Assembly (NCBI GenBank): GCA_964467785.1
Contig: CAYXVB010000004.1
Span: 1-46,543, forward strand
From: CAYXVB01 sp964467785
GTDB taxonomy: Bacteria > Bdellovibrionota > UBA1018
DNA: 46,543 bases
Direction of reading: 5' to 3'
Each line of letters starts with the position of its first letter. Within the stretch, counting starts at the first letter, position 1. This document shows, one piece after another, positions 33,224 through 40,786 of the stretch. Below the pieces are notes generated by a model that did not search any database, was not told the DNA's origin, and saw only the letters and a program-made list of their open reading frames with translations. The position numbers were made by a program, and so were the translations under genes.

Positions 33224-33829
33224 TCAGGTATAAGCCGCGTCGACAGGATCCTCGTCAGGGGTGATCACTCCGCGCATCAGCGGAGACAAGCCGACTTCGC
33301 CAGGCTCGGAATAGCGCGCTCGAATGCGCTCGTTGCGGACCGGACCATAAAAGAGCCCGACGCATGCGCCGTACATCAAATGCGCGGCCAACAGGATGAT
33401 CGGAGTGGCTGCGCCCAGAACGGATCCGAAAAAACCCATCCGCACGCCGGTGCCCAACTGCTCATGAATCACGCTGAAAAACGGGAACACAAAGAGCGCG
33501 GCGATTCCGGCGTGACCGAAGGCGAGTTTGACGCCAAGCCCGACTCCCGAATGTTTGAAGACGTACTCGAAGTTATACGCGTAGAATACGGAGAGCAGGC
33601 CGCCCACCATCAAGTTGACGAAAAAGCCGAGCGTCCAGTGGGAGGCGCTCGATCCGGTGTAAAAGACGCTGCCCAGGTATCTTTCCATCGAAAACGGCGT
33701 GAGACCCACCAGATTGCACAGATCGATCAACGCGAGCATCAAAAGCGTCCCGGCCACGCCGGATAAAAAAGCCCTGCGCCAATTGATGGGCTGTCCGTGA
33801 CTTTCCAACCAGGTCCTTTTTCTTGGCAT
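33224..33829 (-). CDS. Four-helix integral membrane protein, unrecognised
   Basis: This is a 201-residue protein with four strongly hydrophobic segments: about residues 20-43 (FLSGVAGTLLMLALI), 63-88 (LGFFVNLMVGGLLSVFY), 100-122 (GHAGIAALFVFPFFSVIHEQ) and 131-155 (GSVLGAATPIILLAAHLMYG). A basic start (MPRKRTWLESHGQ) suggests a cytoplasmic N-terminus. I chose ATG at 33829; the in-frame extension to 33886 is cysteine-containing and unsupported. The layout recalls DUF1440/YagU-like inner-membrane proteins, but I cannot confirm this. It converges with lon and lies 95 bp downstream of the Fur-family gene. Confidence 0.75.
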   Translation of the reverse strand: MPRKRTWLESHGQPINWRRAFLSGVAGTLLMLALIDLCNLVGLTPFSMERYLGSVFYTGSSASHWTLGFFVNLMVGGLLSVFYAYNFEYVFKHSGVGLGVKLAFGHAGIAALFVFPFFSVIHEQLGTGVRMGFFGSVLGAATPIILLAAHLMYGACVGLFYGPVRNERIRARYSEPGEVGLSPLMRGVITPDEDPVDAAYT

Positions 33830-33924
33830 ATTCGGACTCTGGATAGTGCAAGGCCGGTTCCGCACCGCGAAATAGCGGGGCAGCAACCGGCCTCACATGA
33901 ATCAATTCGTGGCGGGCGACGGAA

Positions 33925-34365
33925 TCAGGAGGCGCGGGTCGCCTTAAACAGAACGTCCACACCGCGGACGCTCCACTGACTTCCGCCGATAGCGCCATTG
34001 GTGGGCGTCACCTGGACTTCATGCGCAGGAATATCGACCAACTCACCCGTCGACTCGTCGAGCAGGTGGTAATGATCGGTCATCACGTTGTCGTAGATCA
34101 CGCGATCCGTATGCGGCAGACGAAGTTCCTTGAGGAGGCCGGCTTTCACCAAAGCGTTGAGCGTGTTGTAGACCGTCGCAAGGCTGAGCTTCGGGAAGTT
34201 ACGGTCGGCCCACGACTTGACGTCGTCAGCCGTAAGATGATGCGCCTCACAAAGAGCGTAACGGCAAATTGCGATTCGCTGTGCGGTGGGATTCAACCCA
34301 ACCGAACGGAGCGTCGGTTCAATGTCATTGGGTTGGATGGCGGGCGCCGGTTTATTTGCTTTCAT
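33925..34365 (-). CDS. Fur-family regulator, Irr-like (no structural CxxC)
   Basis: This 146-residue Fur superfamily repressor has a winged-helix DNA-binding domain in residues about 15-85 (GLNPTAQRIAICRYAL, LSLATVYNTLNALVKAGLL). A dimerisation domain follows with VMTDHYHLLDESTGELVDIP. In Fur, PerR and Zur this second region carries CxxC pairs for structural zinc; none are present here. The HYHLLDE..GELVDI pattern resembles Irr, the heme-responsive iron regulator of alphaproteobacteria. GGAG lies five bases before the ATG. An imperfect inverted repeat over its likely -10 suggests autoregulation. The sensed signal (iron, heme or peroxide) is not determined. Confidence 0.85.
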   Translation of the reverse strand: MKANKPAPAIQPNDIEPTLRSVGLNPTAQRIAICRYALCEAHHLTADDVKSWADRNFPKLSLATVYNTLNALVKAGLLKELRLPHTDRVIYDNVMTDHYHLLDESTGELVDIPAHEVQVTPTNGAIGGSQWSVRGVDVLFKATRAS

Positions 34366-34407
34366 GTCATCTCCGAGCTTTTAAGGGCCGAAATTCTTGG
34401 ACAGCAT

Positions 34408-34426
34408 CTATTCTTTACAAGATTAG
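34408..34426. promoter_or_regulatory. Inverted repeat over the -10 of the Fur-family gene, candidate operator
   Basis: CTATTCTTTACAAGATTAG contains arms of eight bases (34408-34415 and 34419-34426) matching at seven positions around a 3-base centre. It overlaps the proposed -10 element of the regulator gene, the usual position of a Fur-family repressor site. The match to a known Fur, PerR or Irr box is not exact. Confidence 0.4.
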
Positions 34427-34448
34427 CGTGCCCGCCATTTGATGACAA
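34420..34448 (-). promoter_or_regulatory. Promoter of the Fur-family gene
   Basis: On the minus strand TTGTCA (34448-34443) is spaced 17 bases from TAATCT (34425-34420), within a markedly AT-rich stretch. Transcription would begin about 45 to 50 bases before the start codon at 34365. Confidence 0.45.
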
Positions 34449-34530
34449 GCATTAAAATGACGCAAGTTATTGAAATTAAAGCATGTTGCAATTTGCAATG
34501 AAAACGGAATTTCTAAAAAGATATCAATGA

Positions 34531-35205
34531 TTAAGCGAGCAACTTAGGACAAAGGTGTCGAATCGGACACTCCTCACACTTCGCTTTTCTTGCCGTACAA
34601 ATAGATCTTCCATGAAAAATAAGCAGGTGGGAGTAAATCGTCCAATTCTTTTTTTCGACGATCCCCATCAGCTCATGCTCAACATCAACTGGATCAGTAG
34701 ATTTAGTAAACCCCATTCGTCGAGAGATCCGGCCGACATGGGTGTCGACCACCATTCCGGGCACTTCAAAAGCATTACCCAAGACAACATTGGCGGTTTT
34801 CCGGCCGACTCCTCGAAGTTCTGTCAAGGACTCAAGCGTCTCGGGCACTTTGCCTCCGTGCTTTTGCACAAGCGCGCGCGAGGTCTCACTCACCGCCCGA
34901 GCTTTGGCGCGGAAAAACCCCAGCGGGCGCACGATCTCCTCAAGGTCCTCGAGTCGGGCCGCCGCCATGGCTTCCGGAGTTGGATAACGCCCGAATAGAA
35001 TGGGCGTCGCCCTGTTGACCCGCTCATCAGTACACTGGGCCGAAAGCATCGTCGCAATCAGGAGCTCAAACGGATTGCGGTATGTCAGACTACATTCCGC
35101 ATCCGGATAGGTTCGTTTGAGCACGCGAATGATCTCAGCCATCCGGGCGCGATCCTCCTCCAGCTTGACCGCTCTTGAAGTCGACTTCAAACCCGCCGGA
35201 GCCAA
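34531..35205 (-). CDS. nth: Endonuclease III
   Basis: Nth is a bifunctional DNA glycosylase and AP lyase that removes oxidised pyrimidines. The helix-hairpin-helix with its catalytic lysine is ELRGVGRKTANVVLGNAF and the catalytic aspartate lies in VVDTHVGRISRR. The [4Fe-4S] cluster ligands follow the C-x6-C-x2-C-x5-C pattern in CTARKAKCEECPIRHLC at the C-terminus. At 224 residues the length is normal. Its start overlaps the end of the PolX-type gene by 19 bases, so the two repair-associated proteins are translationally coupled. Confidence 0.95.
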   Translation of the reverse strand: MAPAGLKSTSRAVKLEEDRARMAEIIRVLKRTYPDAECSLTYRNPFELLIATMLSAQCTDERVNRATPILFGRYPTPEAMAAARLEDLEEIVRPLGFFRAKARAVSETSRALVQKHGGKVPETLESLTELRGVGRKTANVVLGNAFEVPGMVVDTHVGRISRRMGFTKSTDPVDVEHELMGIVEKKNWTIYSHLLIFHGRSICTARKAKCEECPIRHLCPKLLA

Positions 35206-36836
35206 TGCTCGATCTCCTTTACACTGCGCGAATTGACGACACTGTCCGTGAATAGCAATGCCTTGCGAGCCATGGTGATTCCATATCGAATATCCGACAA
35301 ACCGGCGGTATCGTGCGCATCAGGATTGACCGAGACTTTGGCGCCGCGACGGCGCAGTTCCGGCCCCCAGCGCCAATCGATATCCAATCGGGCCGGGTTG
35401 GAGTTGATCTCGATCGCGACGTCATGCCGAGCGCACTCGTCGATGATCCGCTCCATATCCACTTCATAGCCTTTCCGACCGAGCAGTAGCCGTCCCGTAA
35501 CGTGCCCCAAAAAACGCGTCGCCGGATTGCGTACCGCCTCGAGGATCCGCTGGGTCATCGTCTCTCGATCCATCCCGAACCGCGAATGCACGGAAGCAAC
35601 GACAAAATCAAAGCGTGAAAGCGTCTTGGCGTCGTAGTCCAGCGAGCCATCGGCGAGGATATCGCTTTCAATGCCCCAGAAGATCCGAATGTCCGGGTGG
35701 CGCTCCTGGGCCTGGCGAATCTCTCTTTCTTGCTCTTTGAGCGCGTCCTCTTTGAGACCCTGTGCATAAAACGCCGATTGGCTATGGTCGGAGATACCGA
35801 TGTAGGAAAAGCCGAGGCGGCGCGCTTCAGTCACCATCTCGTCCAGCGTGGCGCTGCCGTCAGAGCGCACCGTGTGGTTATGGAACACCCCGCGGACTCC
35901 ATCCCAAGGCAGAAGCTTGACAAGATGACCTGCTCGCGCGAGTGCGACCTCCTCTCCAGTCTCTCGAGCTTCGGCCGGTATCGAAGGGAGAGCGATCGTG
36001 GCAAAAAACTCGTCCTCAGTGGAGGCATCAAAGGGCGCCGGTGCGCCGATCGCAGCCCAGTGTTCCGACGTCGCGGTCGTGCGCGCCAGCTCATAACCAA
36101 AGCGCGCGGTCGGCGCAAAGTGAATTCGGACAGGCAATCCCGAGCTGGCGGAAAGATCCGCAGCCCTGTTACTGACCTTGCGTTCCTGAGCCCGCGCACC
36201 GTCCATGGGAAGCTCCACGAGAAAGTCCAACTCGGAGAGAATCTCCATCCGGCGGCGCAATGCTCCGGTCTCGCAGACCCGCAGCCCCTGCGCGGCGTCG
36301 AGCAGACCGACTAACGCGGTCTCGGCCAACGCAAAAGCTTCGGAGAGCCGCATTTTGCCGCGCGTTTGGCTTTGAAAGGCGATCCCTTCGAGGATCTTGG
36401 CCTGGATTTTCTCGCCAAAGCCCTTCAGCTTGAGCAAGCGATTCTCCTTGCAAGCGTACTCCAGCTCACCCACCGAGGTAATGCCCAGTTCCTCGATCAG
36501 CGCCATCGCCTTTTTGGGACCGAGGCCAGGTACCTGCGTCAGCTCGAGCAGCCCAGGCGGCAATGAGGCTTCAAGCTCCTCACGGACACTTGATGTCCCT
36601 TGGATGAAGTATTCGGTGAGGACATCGGAAATACCCTTGCCGACTCCGGGTAACTCCGTAAGGGTTCCCGCGCGCGCGCGCTGCGCAAGATCCTCGTGCC
36701 CCGCGATCGACTGAGCTGCTTTTTCGAACGCGCGTACCTTGAATGGGTTTTCGCCCTTGAGCTGCATTAGCCGGCGAATCTCCTCAAGAAGATCCGCGGC
36801 GCCCTGTGCCGAAACATCACTCCTGGAATGGCTCAT
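35187..36836 (-). CDS. PolX-type protein with PHP domain; polymerase centre degenerate
   Basis: This 549-residue protein has the bacterial PolX layout: helix-hairpin-helix N-terminal domain (residues 1-160, ELPGVGKGISDVL and QVPGLGPKKAMAL), a nucleotidyltransferase domain (165-285) and a C-terminal PHP phosphoesterase (315-549). PHP metal ligands are all visible: FHNHTVRSDG, ISDHS, WGIESDI, ASVHS, LGHVTGRLL and NPDAHD. The polymerase site is altered. The GS-x-RR motif reads GALRRR, the Asp-x-Asp pair reads ELD (Glu202, Asp204), and the third carboxylate position is Arg237. DNA synthesis is therefore doubtful while nuclease or phosphatase activity should remain. AGGAGG precedes the ATG. It overlaps nth, implying base excision repair. 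Confidence 0.85.
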   Translation of the reverse strand: MSHSRSDVSAQGAADLLEEIRRLMQLKGENPFKVRAFEKAAQSIAGHEDLAQRARAGTLTELPGVGKGISDVLTEYFIQGTSSVREELEASLPPGLLELTQVPGLGPKKAMALIEELGITSVGELEYACKENRLLKLKGFGEKIQAKILEGIAFQSQTRGKMRLSEAFALAETALVGLLDAAQGLRVCETGALRRRMEILSELDFLVELPMDGARAQERKVSNRAADLSASSGLPVRIHFAPTARFGYELARTTATSEHWAAIGAPAPFDASTEDEFFATIALPSIPAEARETGEEVALARAGHLVKLLPWDGVRGVFHNHTVRSDGSATLDEMVTEARRLGFSYIGISDHSQSAFYAQGLKEDALKEQEREIRQAQERHPDIRIFWGIESDILADGSLDYDAKTLSRFDFVVASVHSRFGMDRETMTQRILEAVRNPATRFLGHVTGRLLLGRKGYEVDMERIIDECARHDVAIEINSNPARLDIDWRWGPELRRRGAKVSVNPDAHDTAGLSDIRYGITMARKALLFTDSVVNSRSVKEIEHWLRRV

Positions 36837-37150
36837 CTGATTCGTTGCCTCCTCACGTCAGATCCCTAAGAGACACCTATCACAGGAGTCTGTCACCTCT
36901 CATCCTCGATTCGGCGCCTGCAGTGTTCGTAGATTGAATGTCGTCCGGGAGAACCAGTCGTCGGCCACGTGACACATAACGCCAAGGGCTAACGCGGATC
37001 GTCCGGAAGCACGTCGCACACCCTGCATCCCAAGTCCTCCGACAACTTCATGATTCCCGCGATAAACTCGCCAAGCAGGATCCCGATCGCCGATCCGCGG
37101 AACGACGGGAGACGGTTGCAGGACGGCGTCTCTCCCTTTATCGTTTAAGT
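36837..37150. other. Non-coding region between polX-type gene and TetR gene
   Basis: These 314 bp separate divergent genes. The part next to the PolX gene contains its AGGAGG ribosome-binding site and an inverted repeat. The rest is GC-rich; frames crossing it have no motif, start signal or family resemblance that I can defend. It could hold decayed coding DNA, and I see no RNA gene. Confidence 0.5.
36871..36891. promoter_or_regulatory. Inverted repeat upstream of the PolX-type gene
   Basis: AGACACCT and AGGAGTCT (36871-36878 and 36884-36891) are complementary at seven of eight positions around a 5-base centre, 35 bp before the start codon. The position suits an operator. The sequence is not a known LexA box. 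The divergent TetR gene is a possible source of its ligand protein. Confidence 0.35.
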
Positions 37151-37762
37151 GTGAGCCATCCTGACACGAATAGCACTCCCCCGGCGGCGAAGAACAAAGA
37201 CGGCAAACTGGACGCCGTTGCGAGGGCGGTCGCGTCGTTGCTTCTGAGTCACGGCATTTCCGCGCTGACCCCGGCACGCGTCGCCCGCGCCGCGAAGGTC
37301 TCACGCGGCTGGATATACAAATACCTAGGCTCCGGCGACTGCTTGATCGAATTCGCGGTGGACCGACTCGGCAAGGAATTCGCGGAGCTAGGATCCCCCA
37401 TCCGCGCCAAAAACCGCGATGAGCTTCACGACGCGATCATCGTAGGGAGCCGTCGCATGTACGCAAAGGCGGTGGAGCAGCCTTTTCTTCTGCCTATCTA
37501 TTATCGATATTTACATTCTCCAACTCCCCTGGGCGAGCGGATCCGCGAAATCGAGGACGTGTACCTGAGACGTCTCGCTGATTCGATCCACAAGTCGCTC
37601 GACACGGATTCGATGCGAGCAAGACAGTTGGCCGAGCTTCTAACCTCGCTGCGGATGAGCCTGGGATTCCGTATTCCCGAAAAAAGGCCGGCGCTCTCCG
37701 AACAGGCGCGCTCCGTGCTTTGGGGCGAATACGCTCGGCTGGTGGACCTCTTGCTCAGGTAG
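37151..37762 (+). CDS. TetR/AcrR-family transcriptional regulator
   Basis: This is a 203-residue TetR-type repressor. The N-terminal helix-turn-helix spans residues about 20-65: VARAVASLLLSHGISALTPA, then RVARAAKVSRGWIYKYLGS. The C-terminal ligand/dimer domain is helical (FLLPIYYRYLHSPTPLGERI) and unassignable. The apparent start is GTG with no obvious ribosome-binding site, and no ATG is available before the DNA-binding domain. It is divergent from the PolX-type gene and convergent with the cyclic-nucleotide-domain gene. An inverted repeat 260 bp upstream might be its site, but the distance makes this speculative. Confidence 0.85.
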   Translation: MSHPDTNSTPPAAKNKDGKLDAVARAVASLLLSHGISALTPARVARAAKVSRGWIYKYLGSGDCLIEFAVDRLGKEFAELGSPIRAKNRDELHDAIIVGSRRMYAKAVEQPFLLPIYYRYLHSPTPLGERIREIEDVYLRRLADSIHKSLDTDSMRARQLAELLTSLRMSLGFRIPEKRPALSEQARSVLWGEYARLVDLLLR

Positions 37763-37798
37763 GCGTTCGCACCGCAATTGAGCGGGAGTCCGTTCCGA

Positions 37799-39868
37799 TC
37801 ACGCCGCCTTCTTGCGATCCCCCGACTTCTTCTCGCCGGCGCCGTCTTGCGGAATCCCCGGCGCTCCGATCACCTTCCCGGCTTTGTTCCAAGCCTGGAT
37901 CTCCTTGAGGATCAGCAGGTGCTTTTGCGTCACGGGGTCATTCTGCGCTTCGAAGGAACCACTGAGCGCGTCGATCGCGCCCTGGATTCCGAGCGATTTA
38001 TTTTCCTGGTAATAGCGGTAGAAGTGCTGCAATTGCCCGATGTCCTTGAAGTGGACGAAGCCCAGCTCCGGCGGCGCGTCCGGATCCGTCTCTGAAGCGA
38101 CCATCTCGAGATCCGCGAGCCCGAGTTTGGCCAACAGCTCCATCGTCTGTTCGAGCCGCACCGGGGACTCACGCAGGCCCCAATGGCAATACTTGCGGTA
38201 CGCAGACCAGACCACGGTAAGACGCTCGCCCTTCGGCTTCCCGGTGCTCACCGCCGCGTGGTAGATCACCGCGAACAGCGCCGGAATTTTGTCGTTCGGA
38301 CAGGCCTCGGAGCTCGCTTTTTCAAGTGCGTGGGTAAGGACTTCGGCTGTTGCGACTTTCTGTTTTTTGAGCACGCTCTTGAGCAGGTGCTTGAGCGAAC
38401 CCGGGATGCTTTCGATCATCGCATTGGCCTCGGCGCCCCCCAGCTCGACGACCTGCGTGTCGTTGACCGCGACCGCCGAGATGCTCCAACTGGGCGCGCC
38501 CCAGAGCGCTTCCTCGCCAATCAGCTGCGGCGCGGTAGCTTGGGCCACTTCCACGCTAACCTCTCCTCTGCGCGCCATCAGTGACACTAGCCCAGTCTGG
38601 ATCAGATAAACGCGGTCGGCGGGCTCGCCCGCCTTGAAAAGCGTATCGCCCTTGCGGAAGCGCACCTCGCCGTTCGCAGGCGGCTTGATCTGGCGAGCTG
38701 GACTCAGCACCTGCTTAAGCGCGGCATCGACGGCTGCGGGATCGGAGGAGCGGGACTTTTCCTTTGCCGCAGGGGCGGTCGCACGGGCCGCCGCGGCCGC
38801 GACCGCTTCGTCGTCCGCTGCCTTTTTCGCGGCAAGGATCACTTCGGTCGTGGTCGGATCGACAAATCCGCGCTCGTTCCAAAGCTCGATCTCCTTAAGA
38901 AAGCGCCAGTTGTTCAGCATCTGCAGGAAATCCTGCTTGATGAACATGAGCGTTCCGCCATTGGAGTCCGCGGTGTGCTTGACCATCAGGCCTTTGGTCT
39001 GCAGCGCAAAAAGCTGGTCCGCCTCGAATTTCCCGTCGAAGGCCTTTTTCATGGCGTCGATCGTGGGCTTGTAAGGGAGCGTGACGCGCCCGCCGCGATC
39101 CGCCGGAGTGCTCTCGGCGATTTTGAGGAACTCGTCCGTGATGCGCGATGCCCGCTCGTTGGTACGGAGCATGTCCTTGGCGTTGGGCTTGAAATGATAA
39201 CTGTAATAGAACTCGAAGAAATTCTCGACCGGCACGAGATCCTTGAATTGGATGACCCCCTCGAACTCAGTCGCTCCCGGCGCGCGCTCCAAGTAGCCCA
39301 GCTTGAGAAGAATCGCGCAGGCCTCTTCGAGACGTGGCTGAGGCTCGCCGAAAATGTCGACGGCGAAGTTTTTGAACTCCTCCCAGTCCGCCACGAAGGC
39401 GCCGTCTTCCTCGCGGCCCACCGCCTTGGCGGAGTGGAGAATGACACCGAAGACGCGCGCGGTGTCGTCACCGGGGCAAGGGGTCTGTTCCTTTTCGACC
39501 CGGATTTTCTTGAGCTCGCTGGTCGTACTCTTTGCGCGCTCCATGACGCCCTTGAAAATCGCCTTGGCCTCGGGCCGAAGCGTTTCGATTAGCTCTCGGA
39601 TGGAGGCCGCCGGGACCTCGATGATCTTTGCGTCGGAAAGCGCGACCGCGAAGCCGCCACCCCACTGATTAGGCGTGGAAATCAGCTCCTCGCCTAGGAC
39701 CTGCTGGTCGGATACATGAAAAAGCTCGACGTTCTTGTCGCCTTTGGGCTGTAAGACCGAGATCCGTCCCGAGGTGACGAGATACACGTTCTTCGGTCGG
39801 TCTCCCGGCTTGATCAGGAGCTCGCCGCGCTTGATATTCTTCATGGCGACTGGAGGTGATTGGGCCAT
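37799..39868 (-). CDS. Protein with two CNB domains, each followed by an unrecognised partner domain
   Basis: This is a 689-residue soluble protein built of two repeated units. Unit 1 has a CNB (cyclic-nucleotide-binding) domain at residues 10-115 (GRISVLQPKGDKNVELF) and an extended partner domain at 130-340. An Ala/Lys/Ser-rich linker (345-390) leads to unit 2, with a CNB domain at 400-505 and a partner domain at 535-675. Partner domains share W-x2-[YF]-K, P-x-RLE and LKEI-x2-WN. In both CNB domains the phosphate-binding cassette keeps Gly-Glu but has Trp (69 and 461) where nucleotide binders have Arg. Cyclic-nucleotide binding is thus doubtful. There is no DNA-binding helix-turn-helix of the Crp type. 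It begins one base after the stop of its smaller paralogue and is surely co-translated with it. Confidence 0.8.
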   Translation of the reverse strand: MAQSPPVAMKNIKRGELLIKPGDRPKNVYLVTSGRISVLQPKGDKNVELFHVSDQQVLGEELISTPNQWGGGFAVALSDAKIIEVPAASIRELIETLRPEAKAIFKGVMERAKSTTSELKKIRVEKEQTPCPGDDTARVFGVILHSAKAVGREEDGAFVADWEEFKNFAVDIFGEPQPRLEEACAILLKLGYLERAPGATEFEGVIQFKDLVPVENFFEFYYSYHFKPNAKDMLRTNERASRITDEFLKIAESTPADRGGRVTLPYKPTIDAMKKAFDGKFEADQLFALQTKGLMVKHTADSNGGTLMFIKQDFLQMLNNWRFLKEIELWNERGFVDPTTTEVILAAKKAADDEAVAAAAARATAPAAKEKSRSSDPAAVDAALKQVLSPARQIKPPANGEVRFRKGDTLFKAGEPADRVYLIQTGLVSLMARRGEVSVEVAQATAPQLIGEEALWGAPSWSISAVAVNDTQVVELGGAEANAMIESIPGSLKHLLKSVLKKQKVATAEVLTHALEKASSEACPNDKIPALFAVIYHAAVSTGKPKGERLTVVWSAYRKYCHWGLRESPVRLEQTMELLAKLGLADLEMVASETDPDAPPELGFVHFKDIGQLQHFYRYYQENKSLGIQGAIDALSGSFEAQNDPVTQKHLLILKEIQAWNKAGKVIGAPGIPQDGAGEKKSGDRKKAA

Positions 39869-39869
39869 C

Positions 39870-40703
39870 TTATACTCCGTCTCGAGCCAATTGGCTCTTT
39901 CCGGTTACATTCCAGGCGCGGATCTCCTTGAGGATCGCCAGATGGCTCTGCATCTGAAGGTCCCGGAGCTCCTCGAGCGCAGCGATTGTCGCGCCGATTC
40001 CCGCAGATTTCTTGGCCTGGTAATATCGATAGAAACTCTGGACCTGATGGATCTCGGTAAAGTGAACAAAGCCCAGCTCGGGCGGCGCATCGGGATCAGT
40101 TTCCGAATCGACCATCTCCAACTCGGCGTAACCGAGCTTTGCGAGGATCCGGATCGCGCGCTCGAGGCGCACCGGGGATTCGCGCAGGCCCCAATGACAG
40201 TACTTGCGGTACGCTGGCCAGACAACGGTCAGGCGCCCGTCCTTTGGCTTACCCGTGCTCGTCGCTGCGTGATAGATCACCGCGAAAACTCTGGGAATCA
40301 ATTCGTTGGGAAAGGCATCCCCTTCCACCTGCTCGCGCGAATGGGCCAGGACCTTGGCTGACAGACTCTTCTGCTTGTCCAGCACGCTCCGGATGAGGTG
40401 CTTATTGATTCCGGGCATGGTCCCGATGATGGACTTGACCTCCGCGGCGCTCAGCTCGATCGCTTGGGTATCATTGACTGCGACGGCCGTGACGTTTCGG
40501 ATGCTTCCGTCCCACAACGCCTCTTCGCCAATCACTTGGGGCGCGGCGGCCTTTGCCACTTCCACCCTCTGCTCACCGTTTTGGATAAAGAGCGAAACAA
40601 GCCCCGACTGCAGCAAGTAAACGCGATCGCACGGCTCAGTGGGACTGAAGATCGTCTCGCCCTTGCGAAACATGTGTTGAGAGTCGGTGGAAGACGGCGC
40701 CAT
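39870..40703 (-). CDS. Single-unit CNB-domain protein, paralogue of the downstream gene
   Basis: This 277-residue protein has a CNB domain (residues 10-115, CDRVYLLQSGLVSLFI) followed by the partner domain (130-270). The phosphate-binding cassette VIGEEALWDGSIRNV keeps both Glu60 and Arg69, so nucleotide binding is possible. It is roughly 70 percent identical by eye to the last 280 residues of the downstream protein, notably CHWGLRESPVRLE and SETDPDAPPELGFVHF, indicating a fairly recent duplication. Its TAA is followed by one base and the next ATG. The partner domain has no family I recognise; it may be a winged-helix-like fold. Probably it senses cAMP, cGMP or c-di-GMP and acts together with the larger protein. 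Confidence 0.82.
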   Translation of the reverse strand: MAPSSTDSQHMFRKGETIFSPTEPCDRVYLLQSGLVSLFIQNGEQRVEVAKAAAPQVIGEEALWDGSIRNVTAVAVNDTQAIELSAAEVKSIIGTMPGINKHLIRSVLDKQKSLSAKVLAHSREQVEGDAFPNELIPRVFAVIYHAATSTGKPKDGRLTVVWPAYRKYCHWGLRESPVRLERAIRILAKLGYAELEMVDSETDPDAPPELGFVHFTEIHQVQSFYRYYQAKKSAGIGATIAALEELRDLQMQSHLAILKEIRAWNVTGKSQLARDGV

Positions 40704-40786
40704 ACCTCTGCTTTTCGGTAGATCCGGCCAAAACCTTGATCGCTGAAGAAGCTTCTGTTTTACCGTCGCAAAACTGCGGTTTCACC

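Noticed and set aside
36900..37304. Minus-strand open frame overlapping the 5' part of the TetR gene
   Set aside because: It crosses the TetR DNA-binding domain antisense, has no ribosome-binding site and no motif I could defend, although a decayed gene in 36900-37150 cannot be excluded.
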